In this document: positions 16,001 to 25,078 of the stretch, one piece after another
How the letters are laid out: each line of letters begins with the position of its first letter
Numbering within the stretch: the stretch's first letter is position 1
DNA from: Burkholderia cepacia
GTDB lineage: Bacteria; Pseudomonadota; Gammaproteobacteria; Burkholderiales; Burkholderiaceae
Assembly (NCBI RefSeq): GCF_001039005.1
Contig: NZ_LDWR01000061.1
Span: 1-48,334, forward strand
Length of the DNA stretch: 48,334 nt
Direction: 5' to 3'
Program-made: the position numbers and the translations under genes
The notes under the pieces: model-generated
Told to the model about the DNA's origin: nothing
What the model saw: only the letters and a program-made list of their open reading frames with translations
Databases searched by the model: none

Positions 16001-17616
16001 TGTTGATCTCCTGGCTTGCCCTTGAGCAGCGATTCGGGGTGACGCTCCAGATAGTCGGCGAGCGCGTTCAGCGACTGCAGCGTGCGCGTGAGCTCCTTCA
16101 GCGCGCCGCGCACGTCGGACTGCAGCGGCGAATCCTGCTGCAGCGTCGCCTCGGCGGTCGAGAAGGTCTGCTTCGCGGCCGACAGCGTGTCGCGCGCTTC
16201 CGGCGCGACCTGCGTGTCGAGCTGCTTGAACAGCTTGTCGGCGTTCGACAGCGCGCTGTTCAGGTTCGCGCCGATCTGGTCGAACGGCACCTTGTCGAGC
16301 TTCTTCGCGATGTCGGCGACCTGCAGCTGCAGTTCGTCGAGCGTGTTCGGCACGGTCGGCAGCTCGAGCGGCTGACGCGACGTGTCGAGCTTCACGGCCG
16401 GCGCCTTCGGGAAGAAGTCGAGTGCGACGTACAGCTGGCTCGTCAGCAGGTTGCCGGTGCGCAGCTGGCCGCGCAGCCCGTGCTGGACGAGCCGCTCGAC
16501 GATCTCGCGGCGGGCCGGTTCGCCCTTGCTCTCGATCGTCTCGCGGAAGCGGCGGCCGAGGCGCTCCGGATACACGTTCATCGTCACCGGCATCGTGAAG
16601 TTCTTCGCCTTCGGATCGTAGTCGATGCCGATGTTCGTCACTTCGCCGAGCACGATGCCGCGGAAGTCGACCGTCGCGCCGACGGCGAGCCCGCGCAGCG
16701 ACTGGTTGAAGTTCATCACGACCTGCAGCGGCTGGCCGTCCGGGTCGCGCATCGCGTCGCCCTCGTCGGAGCCCAGGCGGAACGTCGTGTTGTTCGGCGC
16801 CGTCGTGCCGCTGCCCTGGTTCGGCGGCGTCTGGAACGCGATGCCGCCGAGGATCACCGTCGCGAGCGACTGCGTGTTCAGCTTCAGGCCGCTCGAATCG
16901 AGCCGCAGGTCGACGCCGCTCGCCTGCCACCAGCGCGAGTTCACGCCGACATACTGGTCGTACGGCGCGTTGACGAACACGTTGAACGTGACGCCCGTGC
17001 CGTCCTTGTCGAGCGAGAAGCCGACCACCTGGCCGACCTGCACGCGGCGGTAATAGACGGGCGAGCCGATGTCGACCGAGCCGAGCGAATCGCCGCGCAG
17101 CACGTATTGCGCGCCCTTCTGGTCGCCGGTGACGGCCGGCGGCGTCTCGAGGCCCGTGAAGTCGGTCTGGGAATCCTGCCCGCGTCCGGCGTCCACGCCG
17201 ATGTACGCGCCGGACAGCAGCGTGCCGAGCCCCGACACGCCGGTCGCGCCGATGCGCGGACGCACGATCCAGAAGCGCGAGCCCTTGACCGCGAAGTCCT
17301 CGGCTTCCTTTTTCAGCTGTACCTGGACGAGCACGCGCGACAGGTCTTTCGACAGCTTGATCGTCTTGACCATGCCGATCTCGACGTCCTTGTACTTGAC
17401 CTGGGTCTTGCCGGGCTCGAGCCCTTCGGCGCTGTGGAAGCTCAGCGTGATTTCGGGGCCGCGCTCGCGCACGGACTTGATCACGAGGCCGATGCCGATC
17501 AGCGCGGCGATCAGCGGCACGAGCCAGACGAGCGACGGCAGCCAGCCGCTTTTCGTCGAGATCGTCGGATCGGGCGGCCGGGGCGCGTCGTGCTGCGGGC
17601 CTTGTGGACTATTCAT
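15997..17616 (-). CDS. pqiB: PqiB, intermembrane transport protein with MCE domains
   Basis: 539 residues, close to E. coli PqiB (546). One N-terminal membrane helix (about 28-48, SLVWLVPLIAALIGIGLVI) is followed by three MCE/MlaD domains (about 55-145, 170-260, 290-400), each with the GxxVxYxxVxVG pattern, for example PVYYRRVQVGQVVG and VDFRGIVLGEVTNIG. The C-terminal helical part (about 430-530) builds the needle-like channel in the E. coli protein. It spans inner to outer membrane in lipid trafficking. Overlaps pqiA downstream half by 8 bp and pqiC by 4 bp. Confidence 0.95.
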   Translation of the reverse strand: MNSPQGPQHDAPRPPDPTISTKSGWLPSLVWLVPLIAALIGIGLVIKSVRERGPEITLSFHSAEGLEPGKTQVKYKDVEIGMVKTIKLSKDLSRVLVQVQLKKEAEDFAVKGSRFWIVRPRIGATGVSGLGTLLSGAYIGVDAGRGQDSQTDFTGLETPPAVTGDQKGAQYVLRGDSLGSVDIGSPVYYRRVQVGQVVGFSLDKDGTGVTFNVFVNAPYDQYVGVNSRWWQASGVDLRLDSSGLKLNTQSLATVILGGIAFQTPPNQGSGTTAPNNTTFRLGSDEGDAMRDPDGQPLQVVMNFNQSLRGLAVGATVDFRGIVLGEVTNIGIDYDPKAKNFTMPVTMNVYPERLGRRFRETIESKGEPARREIVERLVQHGLRGQLRTGNLLTSQLYVALDFFPKAPAVKLDTSRQPLELPTVPNTLDELQLQVADIAKKLDKVPFDQIGANLNSALSNADKLFKQLDTQVAPEARDTLSAAKQTFSTAEATLQQDSPLQSDVRGALKELTRTLQSLNALADYLERHPESLLKGKPGDQQ

Positions 17617-18238
17617 TGAGATTCCCTGAGGTTTCGACTGGATCCCAGATCAGGCGGGGATCGAACTGCATCGACGCGAGCATCGTCAGGATCACGACGG
17701 AGCCGAACGCAAGTGCGCCGGGGCCGGCCGTGATGACGGCGAGCGAACGGAAATGGACGAGCGCGACGGTGAGCGTCACGACGAAGATGTCGAGCATCGA
17801 CCAGCGGCCGATGCGCTCGACGATCCGGTAGAGGCGCGTGCGCTGCATCGGCCGCCACGGCGAGCGGCGCTGCGAACTGATCACGAGGATCGTCAGCACG
17901 CCGAGCTTGAGCATCGGCACGAGAATGCTTGCGACGAACACGACGACGGCGAGCGGCCAGTCGCCCGACACCCAGAAATAGATGACGCCGCTCATGATCG
18001 TGTCTTCCTGCGAGCCGACGATCGACGACGTGCGCATGATCGGCAGCAGGTTCGCGGGAATGTAGAGGATCACGGCGGCGAGCAGCAGCGCCCACGTGCG
18101 CATGATGCTGTTCGGGATGCGGAAATGCAGCACGGCGCCGCAGCGCGCGCAATGCGCGTGCGGCCGGTCGAGCGTCTGCACGAGCCCGCACGAGTGGCAG
18201 CTCGCATAACCTTCGCGTGCGGCGGTCGGCGTCGTCAT
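17609..18238 (-). CDS. pqiA: PqiA half-protein, C-terminal half
   Basis: 209 residues starting MTTPTAAREGYASCHSCG. It has a zinc-ribbon-like pair CHSCG and CARCG, then about four membrane helices (from WALLLAAVILYIPANLLPIM onward). It corresponds to one of the two repeated modules of E. coli PqiA (about 417 residues). The other half is the upstream gene; they overlap by an ATGA, so the full protein is made as two coupled subunits rather than one chain. It also overlaps pqiB by 8 bp. Confidence 0.88.
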   Translation of the reverse strand: MTTPTAAREGYASCHSCGLVQTLDRPHAHCARCGAVLHFRIPNSIMRTWALLLAAVILYIPANLLPIMRTSSIVGSQEDTIMSGVIYFWVSGDWPLAVVVFVASILVPMLKLGVLTILVISSQRRSPWRPMQRTRLYRIVERIGRWSMLDIFVVTLTVALVHFRSLAVITAGPGALAFGSVVILTMLASMQFDPRLIWDPVETSGNLNE

Positions 18239-18909
18239 CGGCGGGCGGCCTCGGGCAGCGGCGCGGCGTCGTCGGGTTGGGCCGGCGGTTCGGGCGAGCG
18301 CCCGGCGCGCAGGTCGTCGGCGATGTCCCACAGCGTGCGCGGATCGAACATCAGCACGACGGCGATCATCAGCGTGAGCGCGGCGAACGCGAACAGCGCG
18401 GCATCCGGCACCACACGCGCGAGACTCACCATCTTCACGATCGTCACGAGGATCCCGAGCATGAACACCTCGATCATCCCCCATGGCCGCACGAGCTCGA
18501 TCGCGCGCAGCACCAGGTTGAAGCCGGGCGGCACGACGCCGCGGCGGATCGGTAGCAGCAGGTACAGCAGCGCGGCCATCTCGACGAGCGGGAACAGCAC
18601 GGTCGAGCAGAACACCATCACGCCGACGATCGCCATGTCCTGGCGCCACAGCGAGTCGATCGCGCCGATCAGCGTCGTCTGCACGCGGTTGCCGTTCACG
18701 TCCATTTCGAGGATCGGGAACGCCTGCGCGATCGAGAACGTGATCAGCGCCGCGAGCGCGAGCGCGCAGATCCGCTCGATCTGCGCGGCGCTATTGCGAT
18801 AGAGCAGCGCGTCGCAGCGCGGGCAGCGCGCGATTTCGCGGCCGCCGAGGCGCGGTTTGTGCAACAGTGCGTCGCACTCGTGACAGGCAATCAGGTCGTT
18901 TCGTTGCAT
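18235..18909 (-). CDS. pqiA: PqiA half-protein, N-terminal half
   Basis: 224 residues starting MQRNDLIACHECDALLHKP. Two zinc-ribbon pairs (CHEC; CPRC) precede about four membrane helices (from ICALALAALITFSIAQAFPILEM). First gene of the four-gene pqi operon. The start was placed at this Met because the domain begins there; a much longer upstream frame is not family-like and would enter the divergent promoter region. No strong Shine-Dalgarno is present. A 12-bp palindrome AAAAGGCCTTTT (18976-18987) lies 66 bp upstream. Confidence 0.88.
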   Translation of the reverse strand: MQRNDLIACHECDALLHKPRLGGREIARCPRCDALLYRNSAAQIERICALALAALITFSIAQAFPILEMDVNGNRVQTTLIGAIDSLWRQDMAIVGVMVFCSTVLFPLVEMAALLYLLLPIRRGVVPPGFNLVLRAIELVRPWGMIEVFMLGILVTIVKMVSLARVVPDAALFAFAALTLMIAVVLMFDPRTLWDIADDLRAGRSPEPPAQPDDAAPLPEAARR

Positions 18910-19167
18910 GGAAAATGCGGTTGTGCGACGGCGGGGGGACGCGTCGACGGGGCCGGAACCCGCGCCAATCTTACCAAAAGGCCTTTTTTGGCGTGTCAAC
19001 GATCGCGTGTTCGGTGACCGAGCGGTAACATGACAGGAAACGGTCAGGCGGCTGGCACGCCTGTCCTCAGAGTCCGCGCACGTCAAAAGGTTGCGGTAGC
19101 ATGGCGCCCTTGACAAGCGTCGGACTCCTGGCCGGCGCGGCTGTTCGCTGAACTGAGGAAATCCAAG

Positions 19168-19728
19168 ATGGCATCGAATTCGCTGCCGGCCAAGCCGGTA
19201 CGCTATACGCAGACCGCGATCGCGCTGCACTGGCTGATCGCGCTGCTGATCGTCTGCGGTTTCGCGCTCGGCTGGGTGATGACGGACATCCCCGGCTTCA
19301 CGCCGACGAAGCTGAAGTACTTCTCGTGGCACAAGTGGATCGGCGTGACGGCATTCGCGCTGGTCGTCGTGCGCGTGCTGTGGCGCGCGACCCACGTGCC
19401 GCCGTCACTGCCGGGCGATACGCCGGCATGGCAGCGCGCGGCGTCGAGCGGCGTGCACTTCCTGCTGTACGTGCTGATGCTCGTGATTCCGGTGACGGGC
19501 TACCTGTACAGCTCGGCGGCGAACATACCGGTCGTCTACCTCGGCATCGTGCCGCTGCCGCGGCTGATCGACCCCGATCCGGTGCTGAAGGAAACCTTCA
19601 AGACGCTCCACGTGTCTTTGAATTACATTCTGCTTGCGCTCGTGTCGCTGCACGTGGTCGCCGCGCTCAAGCATCAGCTGTTGGACCGCGACGGGCTGCT
19701 GTCGCGGATGCTTCCCTTTGCCAAATGA
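19168..19728 (+). CDS. Cytochrome b561
   Basis: 186 residues with four membrane helices and the two heme b ligand His pairs of the bacterial family: H in IALHWLIALLIVCG and H in FSWHKWIGV, then H in SGVHFLLYVLML and H in KTLHVSLN/SLHVVAAL. Bacterial b561 proteins oxidise membrane quinol and can remove superoxide from the membrane. CTGAGGAAA precedes the ATG. It leads an operon with two YceI-type proteins, the same association as E. coli yceJ-yceI. Confidence 0.93.
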   Translation: MASNSLPAKPVRYTQTAIALHWLIALLIVCGFALGWVMTDIPGFTPTKLKYFSWHKWIGVTAFALVVVRVLWRATHVPPSLPGDTPAWQRAASSGVHFLLYVLMLVIPVTGYLYSSAANIPVVYLGIVPLPRLIDPDPVLKETFKTLHVSLNYILLALVSLHVVAALKHQLLDRDGLLSRMLPFAK

Positions 19729-19736
19729 AGGATCCC

Positions 19737-20297
19737 ATGAAAGTGTCTTTCTCCCGCTCCATGCTGACCGCGTTCGCCGCGGTGTCACTTGTCGCGTCGG
19801 GCGCGGCGCTCGCCGATGTCGATCTCGCGAAGAGCAAGGTGTCCGCCGTGTCGAAGCAGATGAACGTGCCGACCGAAGGCGCGTTCAAGAAGTTTTCCGC
19901 GCAGGTGAAGTTCGACCCGGCGAAGGCCGCGCAGGGCAGCGCCCAGATGTCGATCGACGTCGCGAGCTATGACCTCGGCGACAAGATGTACAACGACCAG
20001 GTCGCGGGCAAGGACTGGTTCGACGCGAAGACGTACCCGCAGGCGACGTTCGTGTCGTCGGCGATCGCGCCGGCGGGCGGCAACAAGTACAACGTCACCG
20101 GCAAGCTGACGGTCAAGGGCAAGTCCGAGACCGTCACGGTGCCTGTCACCGTCACGCAGAGCGGCGCGACGCAGACCTTCGACGGCGTGCTGCCGATCAA
20201 GCGTTCGACGTTCAACGTCGGCACCGGCGAATGGAAGGACACGTCGGTCGTCGCGGACGAAGTGCAGATCAAGTTCCATCTCGTCGCCACGAAGTAA
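19737..20297 (+). CDS. YceI-family periplasmic protein 1
   Basis: 186 residues. An N-terminal signal peptide ends at ASGAALA-DVDLA (about residue 24). The rest is the YceI lipocalin-like fold (KVSAVSKQMNVPTEGAFKKF; YPQATFVSSAI; GKLTVKGKSETVTVPVTV), which in characterised members binds polyisoprenoid chains. AGGA sits 7 bases before the ATG; an in-frame ATG 12 bases upstream is possible. Starts 8 bp after the cytochrome gene. Confidence 0.9.
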   Translation: MKVSFSRSMLTAFAAVSLVASGAALADVDLAKSKVSAVSKQMNVPTEGAFKKFSAQVKFDPAKAAQGSAQMSIDVASYDLGDKMYNDQVAGKDWFDAKTYPQATFVSSAIAPAGGNKYNVTGKLTVKGKSETVTVPVTVTQSGATQTFDGVLPIKRSTFNVGTGEWKDTSVVADEVQIKFHLVATK

Positions 20298-20360
20298 GCG
20301 GCGGCCTGTCACCTCAATGAATGCCGCGCGAGGGCGCGGCGCCGTTCCAAGGAGAAAGAG

Positions 20361-20942
20361 TTGAAAAAGCATCTGATGATCGCCGCGGGCGCGCTGGCCG
20401 CTTCGCTGTCGTTCTCGGCGTTCGCCGACAGCGCGACGTACCAGTTCGACCCGGCCCACACGTACCCGAGCTTCGAGGCCGACCACATGGGCGGCCTGTC
20501 GGTCTGGCGCGGCAAGTTCGACAAGTCGAGCGGCTCGGTGACGCTCGATCGCGCGGCGAAGACGGGTACGGTCGACGTGACGACCGACATCGCGTCGATC
20601 CACACGGGCAGCACGAAGCTCGACGAGCATCTGCAGACGGCCGAGTTCTTCGACGTCACGAAGTTTCCGCAGGCGAACTACAAGGGCACGATCAAGTTCG
20701 ACGGCGACAAGCCGGTATCGGTCGTCGGCAACCTGACGCTGCATGGCGTCACGAAGCCGGTGACGCTGAAGATCGACGCGTTCAAGTGCATGCCGCACCC
20801 GATGCTCAAGCGTGAAGTGTGCGGTGTCGACGCGGTCGGCGAATTCAGCCGCGACGATTTCGGCCTCGACTACGGCAAGCAGTACGGCTTCAAGATGAAG
20901 ACGAAGCTGCTGATCACGGCCGAAGCGATCAAGCAGCAGTAA
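20361..20942 (+). CDS. YceI-family periplasmic protein 2
   Basis: 193 residues, beginning at a TTG preceded by a strong AAGGAG (20349-20354). The signal peptide ends near SAFA-DSATY (residue 22). The YceI domain is closer to E. coli YceI than the first copy (YQFDPAHTYPSFEADHMGG; LDEHLQTAEFFDVTKFPQA; GNLTLHGVTKPVTLKIDAF). It carries a Cys pair (KCMPHPMLKREVCG) absent from copy 1, possibly a periplasmic disulfide. Third gene of the b561 operon, followed by a terminator. Confidence 0.92.
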   Translation: MKKHLMIAAGALAASLSFSAFADSATYQFDPAHTYPSFEADHMGGLSVWRGKFDKSSGSVTLDRAAKTGTVDVTTDIASIHTGSTKLDEHLQTAEFFDVTKFPQANYKGTIKFDGDKPVSVVGNLTLHGVTKPVTLKIDAFKCMPHPMLKREVCGVDAVGEFSRDDFGLDYGKQYGFKMKTKLLITAEAIKQQ

Positions 20943-20976
20943 GGTTTCCGGCCGGGCCAGCCCGGCGCGAGCCAAC

Positions 20977-21017
20977 CGCCGCGTTCCCGTTGCCGGGGGC
21001 GCGGCGGTATTTTTTTG
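20977..21017 (+). terminator. Intrinsic terminator after the b561-yceI operon
   Basis: Arms CCGCCGCG (20977-20984) and CGCGGCGG (21001-21008) with an inner CCCG/CGGG stem, followed by TATTTTTTT. Confidence 0.88.
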
Positions 21018-21118
21018 CGCGCCTATAATCGCCCGAGCGCCGCCCGCGGCGCCGGGCAGGCCGACGGTGCCGCAAGCGGCCGCCTCGAACAGAACGTACA
21101 ACGACAAGGAGATCGCCG

Positions 21119-22396
21119 ATGCATGCCGCCACGCAGTCCCGTTCCATTGCCTCGTCGCCGCGCGTGTGGCGCGCGGTGGTCGCCGCGTCGATCGGCAATG
21201 CGCTCGAGTGGTTCGATCTCGTCGTCTACGGCTTCTTCGCGGTGACGATCGCGAAGCTGTTCTTTCCGGCCGGCAACGACACCGTGTCGCTGCTGCTCAC
21301 GCTCGGCACGTTCGGCGTGTCGTTCTTCATGCGGCCGCTCGGCGCGATCGTGCTCGGTGCGTATGCCGACCGCGCGGGCCGCAAGGCCGCGCTCACGCTG
21401 TCGATCCTGCTGATGATGGTCGGCACGCTGATCATCGCGGTGCTGCCGACCTACGAGACGATCGGTGTCGCGGCGCCGGTGATCCTCGTCGCCGCGCGGC
21501 TGATGCAGGGCTTCTCGGCGGGCGGCGAGTTCGGCAGCGCGACCGCGTTCCTTGCCGAGCACGTGCCGGGCCGGCGCGGCTTCTTCGCGAGCTGGCAGGT
21601 CGCGAGCCAGGGGCTCACGACGCTGCTCGCCGCCGGCTTCGGCACCGTGCTGAACGCGCAGCTCACGGCCGCGCAGATGGCCGCGTGGGGCTGGCGCGTG
21701 CCGTTCTTCTTCGGCCTGCTGCTCGGGCCCGTCGCGTACTACATCCGCACGAAGGTCGACGAGACGCCCGAATTCCTCGCAGCCGAAGGCACCGCGAACC
21801 CGCTGCGCGACACGTTCGCGTCGCACAAGGCGCGCCTGGTCGCCGCGATGGGCGTGGTCGTGCTCGGTACCGTCGCGACCTATCTGGTGCTGTTCATGCC
21901 GACCTACGGCGTGAAGCAGCTCGGCCTCGCACCGTCCGCGGCGTTCGCGGCGATCCTCGTCGTCGGCGTGATCCAGATGGCGTTCGCGCCTCTCGTCGGC
22001 CACTGGTCGGACCGTTACGGCCGCGTGCGCGTGATGGTCGCGCCGGCCATCGGCATCCTCGTGCTGATCTATCCGGCGTTCGCGTATCTCGTCGCGCATC
22101 CGGGCTTCGGCACGCTGATCGCGCTGCAGGTGCTGCTCGCGTTCCTGATGACCGGCTACTTCGCGGCGCTGCCGGGGTTGCTGTCCGAGGTGTTCCCGGT
22201 GCAGACGCGCACGACCGGGATGTCGCTCGCGTATAACGTCGCGGTGACGATCTTCGGCGGCTTCGGGCCGTTCATCATCGCGTGGCTGATCCGCGCGACC
22301 GGGCTGAAGACCGCGCCGAGCTTCTACCTGATGTTCGCGGCCGTGCTGAGCCTCGCGGCGCTGATCGTGCTGCGCCGGCGGTTCGGGTTTCGGTGA
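21119..22396 (+). CDS. MFS transporter, metabolite:H+ symporter (MHS) family
   Basis: 425 residues, about twelve membrane helices. MHS signatures: IGNALEWFDLVVYGFFAV at the first helix, ADRAGRKAALTLSILLM in the loop 2-3, GFSAGGEFGSATAFLAEHVP in helix 4-5, and HWSDRYGRVRVM for the mid-chain repeat. Members carry citrate, proline/betaine, shikimate or alpha-ketoglutarate; the C-terminal tail is short and the substrate cannot be assigned. AAGGAGATC precedes the ATG. It stands alone between a terminator and a convergent protease gene. Confidence 0.9.
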   Translation: MHAATQSRSIASSPRVWRAVVAASIGNALEWFDLVVYGFFAVTIAKLFFPAGNDTVSLLLTLGTFGVSFFMRPLGAIVLGAYADRAGRKAALTLSILLMMVGTLIIAVLPTYETIGVAAPVILVAARLMQGFSAGGEFGSATAFLAEHVPGRRGFFASWQVASQGLTTLLAAGFGTVLNAQLTAAQMAAWGWRVPFFFGLLLGPVAYYIRTKVDETPEFLAAEGTANPLRDTFASHKARLVAAMGVVVLGTVATYLVLFMPTYGVKQLGLAPSAAFAAILVVGVIQMAFAPLVGHWSDRYGRVRVMVAPAIGILVLIYPAFAYLVAHPGFGTLIALQVLLAFLMTGYFAALPGLLSEVFPVQTRTTGMSLAYNVAVTIFGGFGPFIIAWLIRATGLKTAPSFYLMFAAVLSLAALIVLRRRFGFR

Positions 22397-22426
22397 CGTT
22401 CCGGTGACAGGGCAGGCGGCGGCGCG

Positions 22427-23944
22427 TCAGCTGCCGCCGCGCTCGCACACGGGCTGTGCGGGCATCAGCTGAGCCGGCGCGTCGACGGTCCGCACCGGGC
22501 GCCTCGCGAGTGCGGCGAGCGCCTGCTGCAACTGCCAGTCGCCGGCGGTGCCGAACGCGCGCTGCGGCAGCGCCGCGCTCTTCGACGTATCGACCTTCGC
22601 GCGCACACGCTGCTCGCGCAGTGCCTGCCGTTCCTTGCGCACGTGCGCGAACGGGTCGGGCGCCAGCCGGTCCGCATACGGCGCGCGGGCGAGATCGGCT
22701 TCCCGGTACCACAGCAGCACGCCGTCGACGTCCGAGTCGCGGCGCGGCGGCACGAGCCAGTCCGGCACGACGCCGTAGCCGTCCATCGGGCAGCCGTCCG
22801 GCCGCAGGTTGCGCGCGAACGTGACATTCAGGCGCGTGCCGTCGATCAGGTCGACACCGGTCTGCGCGAGCCCCTTCCCGTAGGTCGGCATGCCGAGCAG
22901 TTTCGCCCGGCCGAGATCCTTCAGCGCCGCCGCGGTCGCTTCGGCGGCCGACGCGCTCTGGCCGTCGACGAGCACGACGAGCGGCACGGTGCGCCACCAG
23001 TCGTCGGCCTGCAGCGGCGCGAGCGGATCCTGCCCGTGCATCACCGGCAGTTCGTAGTCGGGCCAGTTGGTCGAGAAGCGGCGGCGGTTGGCGTCGCCGC
23101 GCTCGACCGTCACCATCGCGGTGCGGTCGCGTCCCGCGAACAGCGCGGTGATGCCGATCGCCGCATTGAGCGCGCCGCCGCCGTTGATGCGCAGGTCGAG
23201 AATCATGCCTTTCACCGGCGGGCCTGCACGGCGCGTGGCCTGCACGGCGTCAATGTAGTTGCCGATCGCCGGTTCCGGAAAGCTCGACAGCCGCGTATAC
23301 AGGATGTCGCCGGCGAGCCGCTTCGCGATCGCCGGATGCGGTTTGACGATCGCGCGCACGGGCGCGAAGTTCAGCACCGCATGGTTCGGGCCGCGCTGCA
23401 CCGTGAGCTTCAACGGGACGCCCGCGTCGCCCTTCGCGAGTTTCACGAGTTCGCCGCTGTCGATGCCGACGACGCTCCTGTCGTTCATCGCGACCACGAG
23501 ATCGTCGGGACGCACGCCGGCCTTCTCGGCGGGCGCGTCGGGAATCACGTCGATGATGTGCAGTCCGTCGGGCCGCGTCTCGAAGACGATCCCGATGCCC
23601 GGTGTGCCGTCGCGCGCGCGCCGCTCGTCGTCGCGCCGTTCCTGCTCCTCCTTCGCGTTGAAGAAGCGCGCGTACGGCAGCGTCTTCATGCCGTCGTGCA
23701 CGGTGGCGTCGAGCAGCGCGCCGATGTCGACGTCGGTCAGGTGCTGCTTCTTCAGTACTTCGACGGCCGCCTTCAATTCGCAGAGCTGCGGTTCCCAGTC
23801 GGGCGGGCAGGGCGACGGCTGCGACGCGGCGGGCGGGGCGGAGGCGGATTGCGCGCGGGCCGGCGGCGCGAACGGCATGACGACCGCCGTGACGGCTGCG
23901 CTGCAGAGGGCGAGGCGAAGAACGGCACGCACGGGAGGCATCAT
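22427..23944 (-). CDS. S41-family C-terminal processing peptidase with PDZ domain
   Basis: 505 residues. A signal peptide ends at PPARA-QSAS (about residue 31), so the enzyme acts in the periplasm. A PDZ domain is at about 115-195 (GIGIVFETRPDGLHIIDVIP; PAEKAGVRPDDLVVAMND). The catalytic S41 region has S332 in DGQSASAAEAT and K357 in TYGKGLAQT, 25 residues apart as in other Ser-Lys dyad processing peptidases. An extra C-terminal region (about 400-505, Arg/Ala-rich, with a predicted-helical KERQALREQRVRAKV) goes beyond the minimal family. Two adjacent ATGs exist at the start. Substrate unknown. Confidence 0.9.
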   Translation of the reverse strand: MMPPVRAVLRLALCSAAVTAVVMPFAPPARAQSASAPPAASQPSPCPPDWEPQLCELKAAVEVLKKQHLTDVDIGALLDATVHDGMKTLPYARFFNAKEEQERRDDERRARDGTPGIGIVFETRPDGLHIIDVIPDAPAEKAGVRPDDLVVAMNDRSVVGIDSGELVKLAKGDAGVPLKLTVQRGPNHAVLNFAPVRAIVKPHPAIAKRLAGDILYTRLSSFPEPAIGNYIDAVQATRRAGPPVKGMILDLRINGGGALNAAIGITALFAGRDRTAMVTVERGDANRRRFSTNWPDYELPVMHGQDPLAPLQADDWWRTVPLVVLVDGQSASAAEATAAALKDLGRAKLLGMPTYGKGLAQTGVDLIDGTRLNVTFARNLRPDGCPMDGYGVVPDWLVPPRRDSDVDGVLLWYREADLARAPYADRLAPDPFAHVRKERQALREQRVRAKVDTSKSAALPQRAFGTAGDWQLQQALAALARRPVRTVDAPAQLMPAQPVCERGGS

Positions 23945-24052
23945 GGAAGCCGCAGGTTCGGACGGGTGGCGGGGGCGGGACGCCGACGATTGTAGCCGAC
24001 GCCCCGGCGGGGCTGCCGCGATCCGGCCGAGGCGGGCCGCGGCCCGCGCATG

Positions 24053-24085
24053 AAAAAAGGCCGGTCCTGTCGGACCGGCCTTTTT
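24053..24085 (-). terminator. Intrinsic terminator after secF
   Basis: A perfect 9-bp stem GGCCGGTCC/GGACCGGCC with loop TGTC (24059-24080), flanked by A6 on one side and T5 on the other, so it works in both directions. It ends the yajC-secD-secF transcript 25 bp after secF. Confidence 0.93.
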
Positions 24086-24109
24086 GCGTTTGCCGAAGCG
24101 GCGCGCTGC

Positions 24110-25060
24110 TTAAACCTGCGCGCCCGCGTTCGGATCGTCCGGATCGTGCGCGGTCTTCTTGTCCTTGATCAGGTCTTCGCGCTTGATGCCGAGCCACATC
24201 GCGAGCGAGCCCGCGACGAACACCGACGAGTAGATGCCGAACATGATGCCGACCGTCAGCGCGAGTGCGAAGTAGTGCAGCGTCGGGCCGCCGAAGAAGA
24301 ACATCGACAGCACCATCATTTCCGTCGACGTGTGCGTGATGATCGTCCGCGACATCGTGGTCGTGATCGCGTGGTTGATCACTTCCTGCACGTTCATCTT
24401 GCGTTCGCGGCGGAACGTTTCGCGGATCCGGTCGAAGATGACGACCGACTCGTTGACCGAGTAGCCGAGCACCGCGAGGATGGCCGCGAGCACCGCCAGC
24501 GAGAACTCCCACTGGAAGAACGCGAAGAAGCCGAGAATGATCACGACGTCGTGCAGGTTGGCGATGATGCCGGCGACCGCGTACTTCCATTCGAAGCGGA
24601 ACGACAGGTAGATCACGATGCCGATCACGACGCACGCGAGCGCGAGCAGGCCGTCGGTCGCGAGCTCCCGGCCGACCTGCGGGCCGACGAACTCGACGCG
24701 CTGCAGCGTGACGTCCGGGCTCTGCGCCTTCAGCGCGTTCATCACCTGGTCGCTCTGCTGCGCGGACGTGAGGCCTTCCTTCAGCTGCAGCCGGATCAGC
24801 ACGTTGCGCGACGTGCCGAAGTTCTGCACCTGCGCGTCGGCGTAGCCGAGCTTGCCGAGCGTCGCGCGCACCGGTTCGAGTTCCGCGGTCTGCTGGTACT
24901 GCACTTCGATCACCGTACCGCCGGTGAATTCGACGGACAGGTGCAGCCCGCGGTGGAACAGGAAGAACACGGCGGCGAGGAACGTGACCAGCGAGATCAC
25001 GTTGAACACCAGCGCGTGCCGCATGAACGGAATGTCTTTACGGATGCGGAAAAATTCCAT
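24110..25060 (-). CDS. secF: Protein translocase subunit SecF
   Basis: 316 residues, six membrane helices with a periplasmic loop after the first. Works with SecD and YajC at the SecYEG channel, using the proton gradient to pull preproteins across. Family segments: MEFFRIRKDIPFMRHALVF at the start, LHLSVEFTGGTVIEV, YSVNESVVIFDRIRETFR in the helix 4-5 region, and ITTTMSRTIITHTSTEMMVL. GGAG lies 9 bases before the ATG; the gene follows secD by 18 bp. Confidence 0.98.
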   Translation of the reverse strand: MEFFRIRKDIPFMRHALVFNVISLVTFLAAVFFLFHRGLHLSVEFTGGTVIEVQYQQTAELEPVRATLGKLGYADAQVQNFGTSRNVLIRLQLKEGLTSAQQSDQVMNALKAQSPDVTLQRVEFVGPQVGRELATDGLLALACVVIGIVIYLSFRFEWKYAVAGIIANLHDVVIILGFFAFFQWEFSLAVLAAILAVLGYSVNESVVIFDRIRETFRRERKMNVQEVINHAITTTMSRTIITHTSTEMMVLSMFFFGGPTLHYFALALTVGIMFGIYSSVFVAGSLAMWLGIKREDLIKDKKTAHDPDDPNAGAQV

Positions 25061-25078
25061 GGTCTCGTCTCCGGGGCC

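Noticed and set aside
22397..22450. Hairpin between the MFS and S41 protease genes
   Set aside because: GC-rich repeats GGCGGC/GCCGCC pair but there is no T run on either strand.
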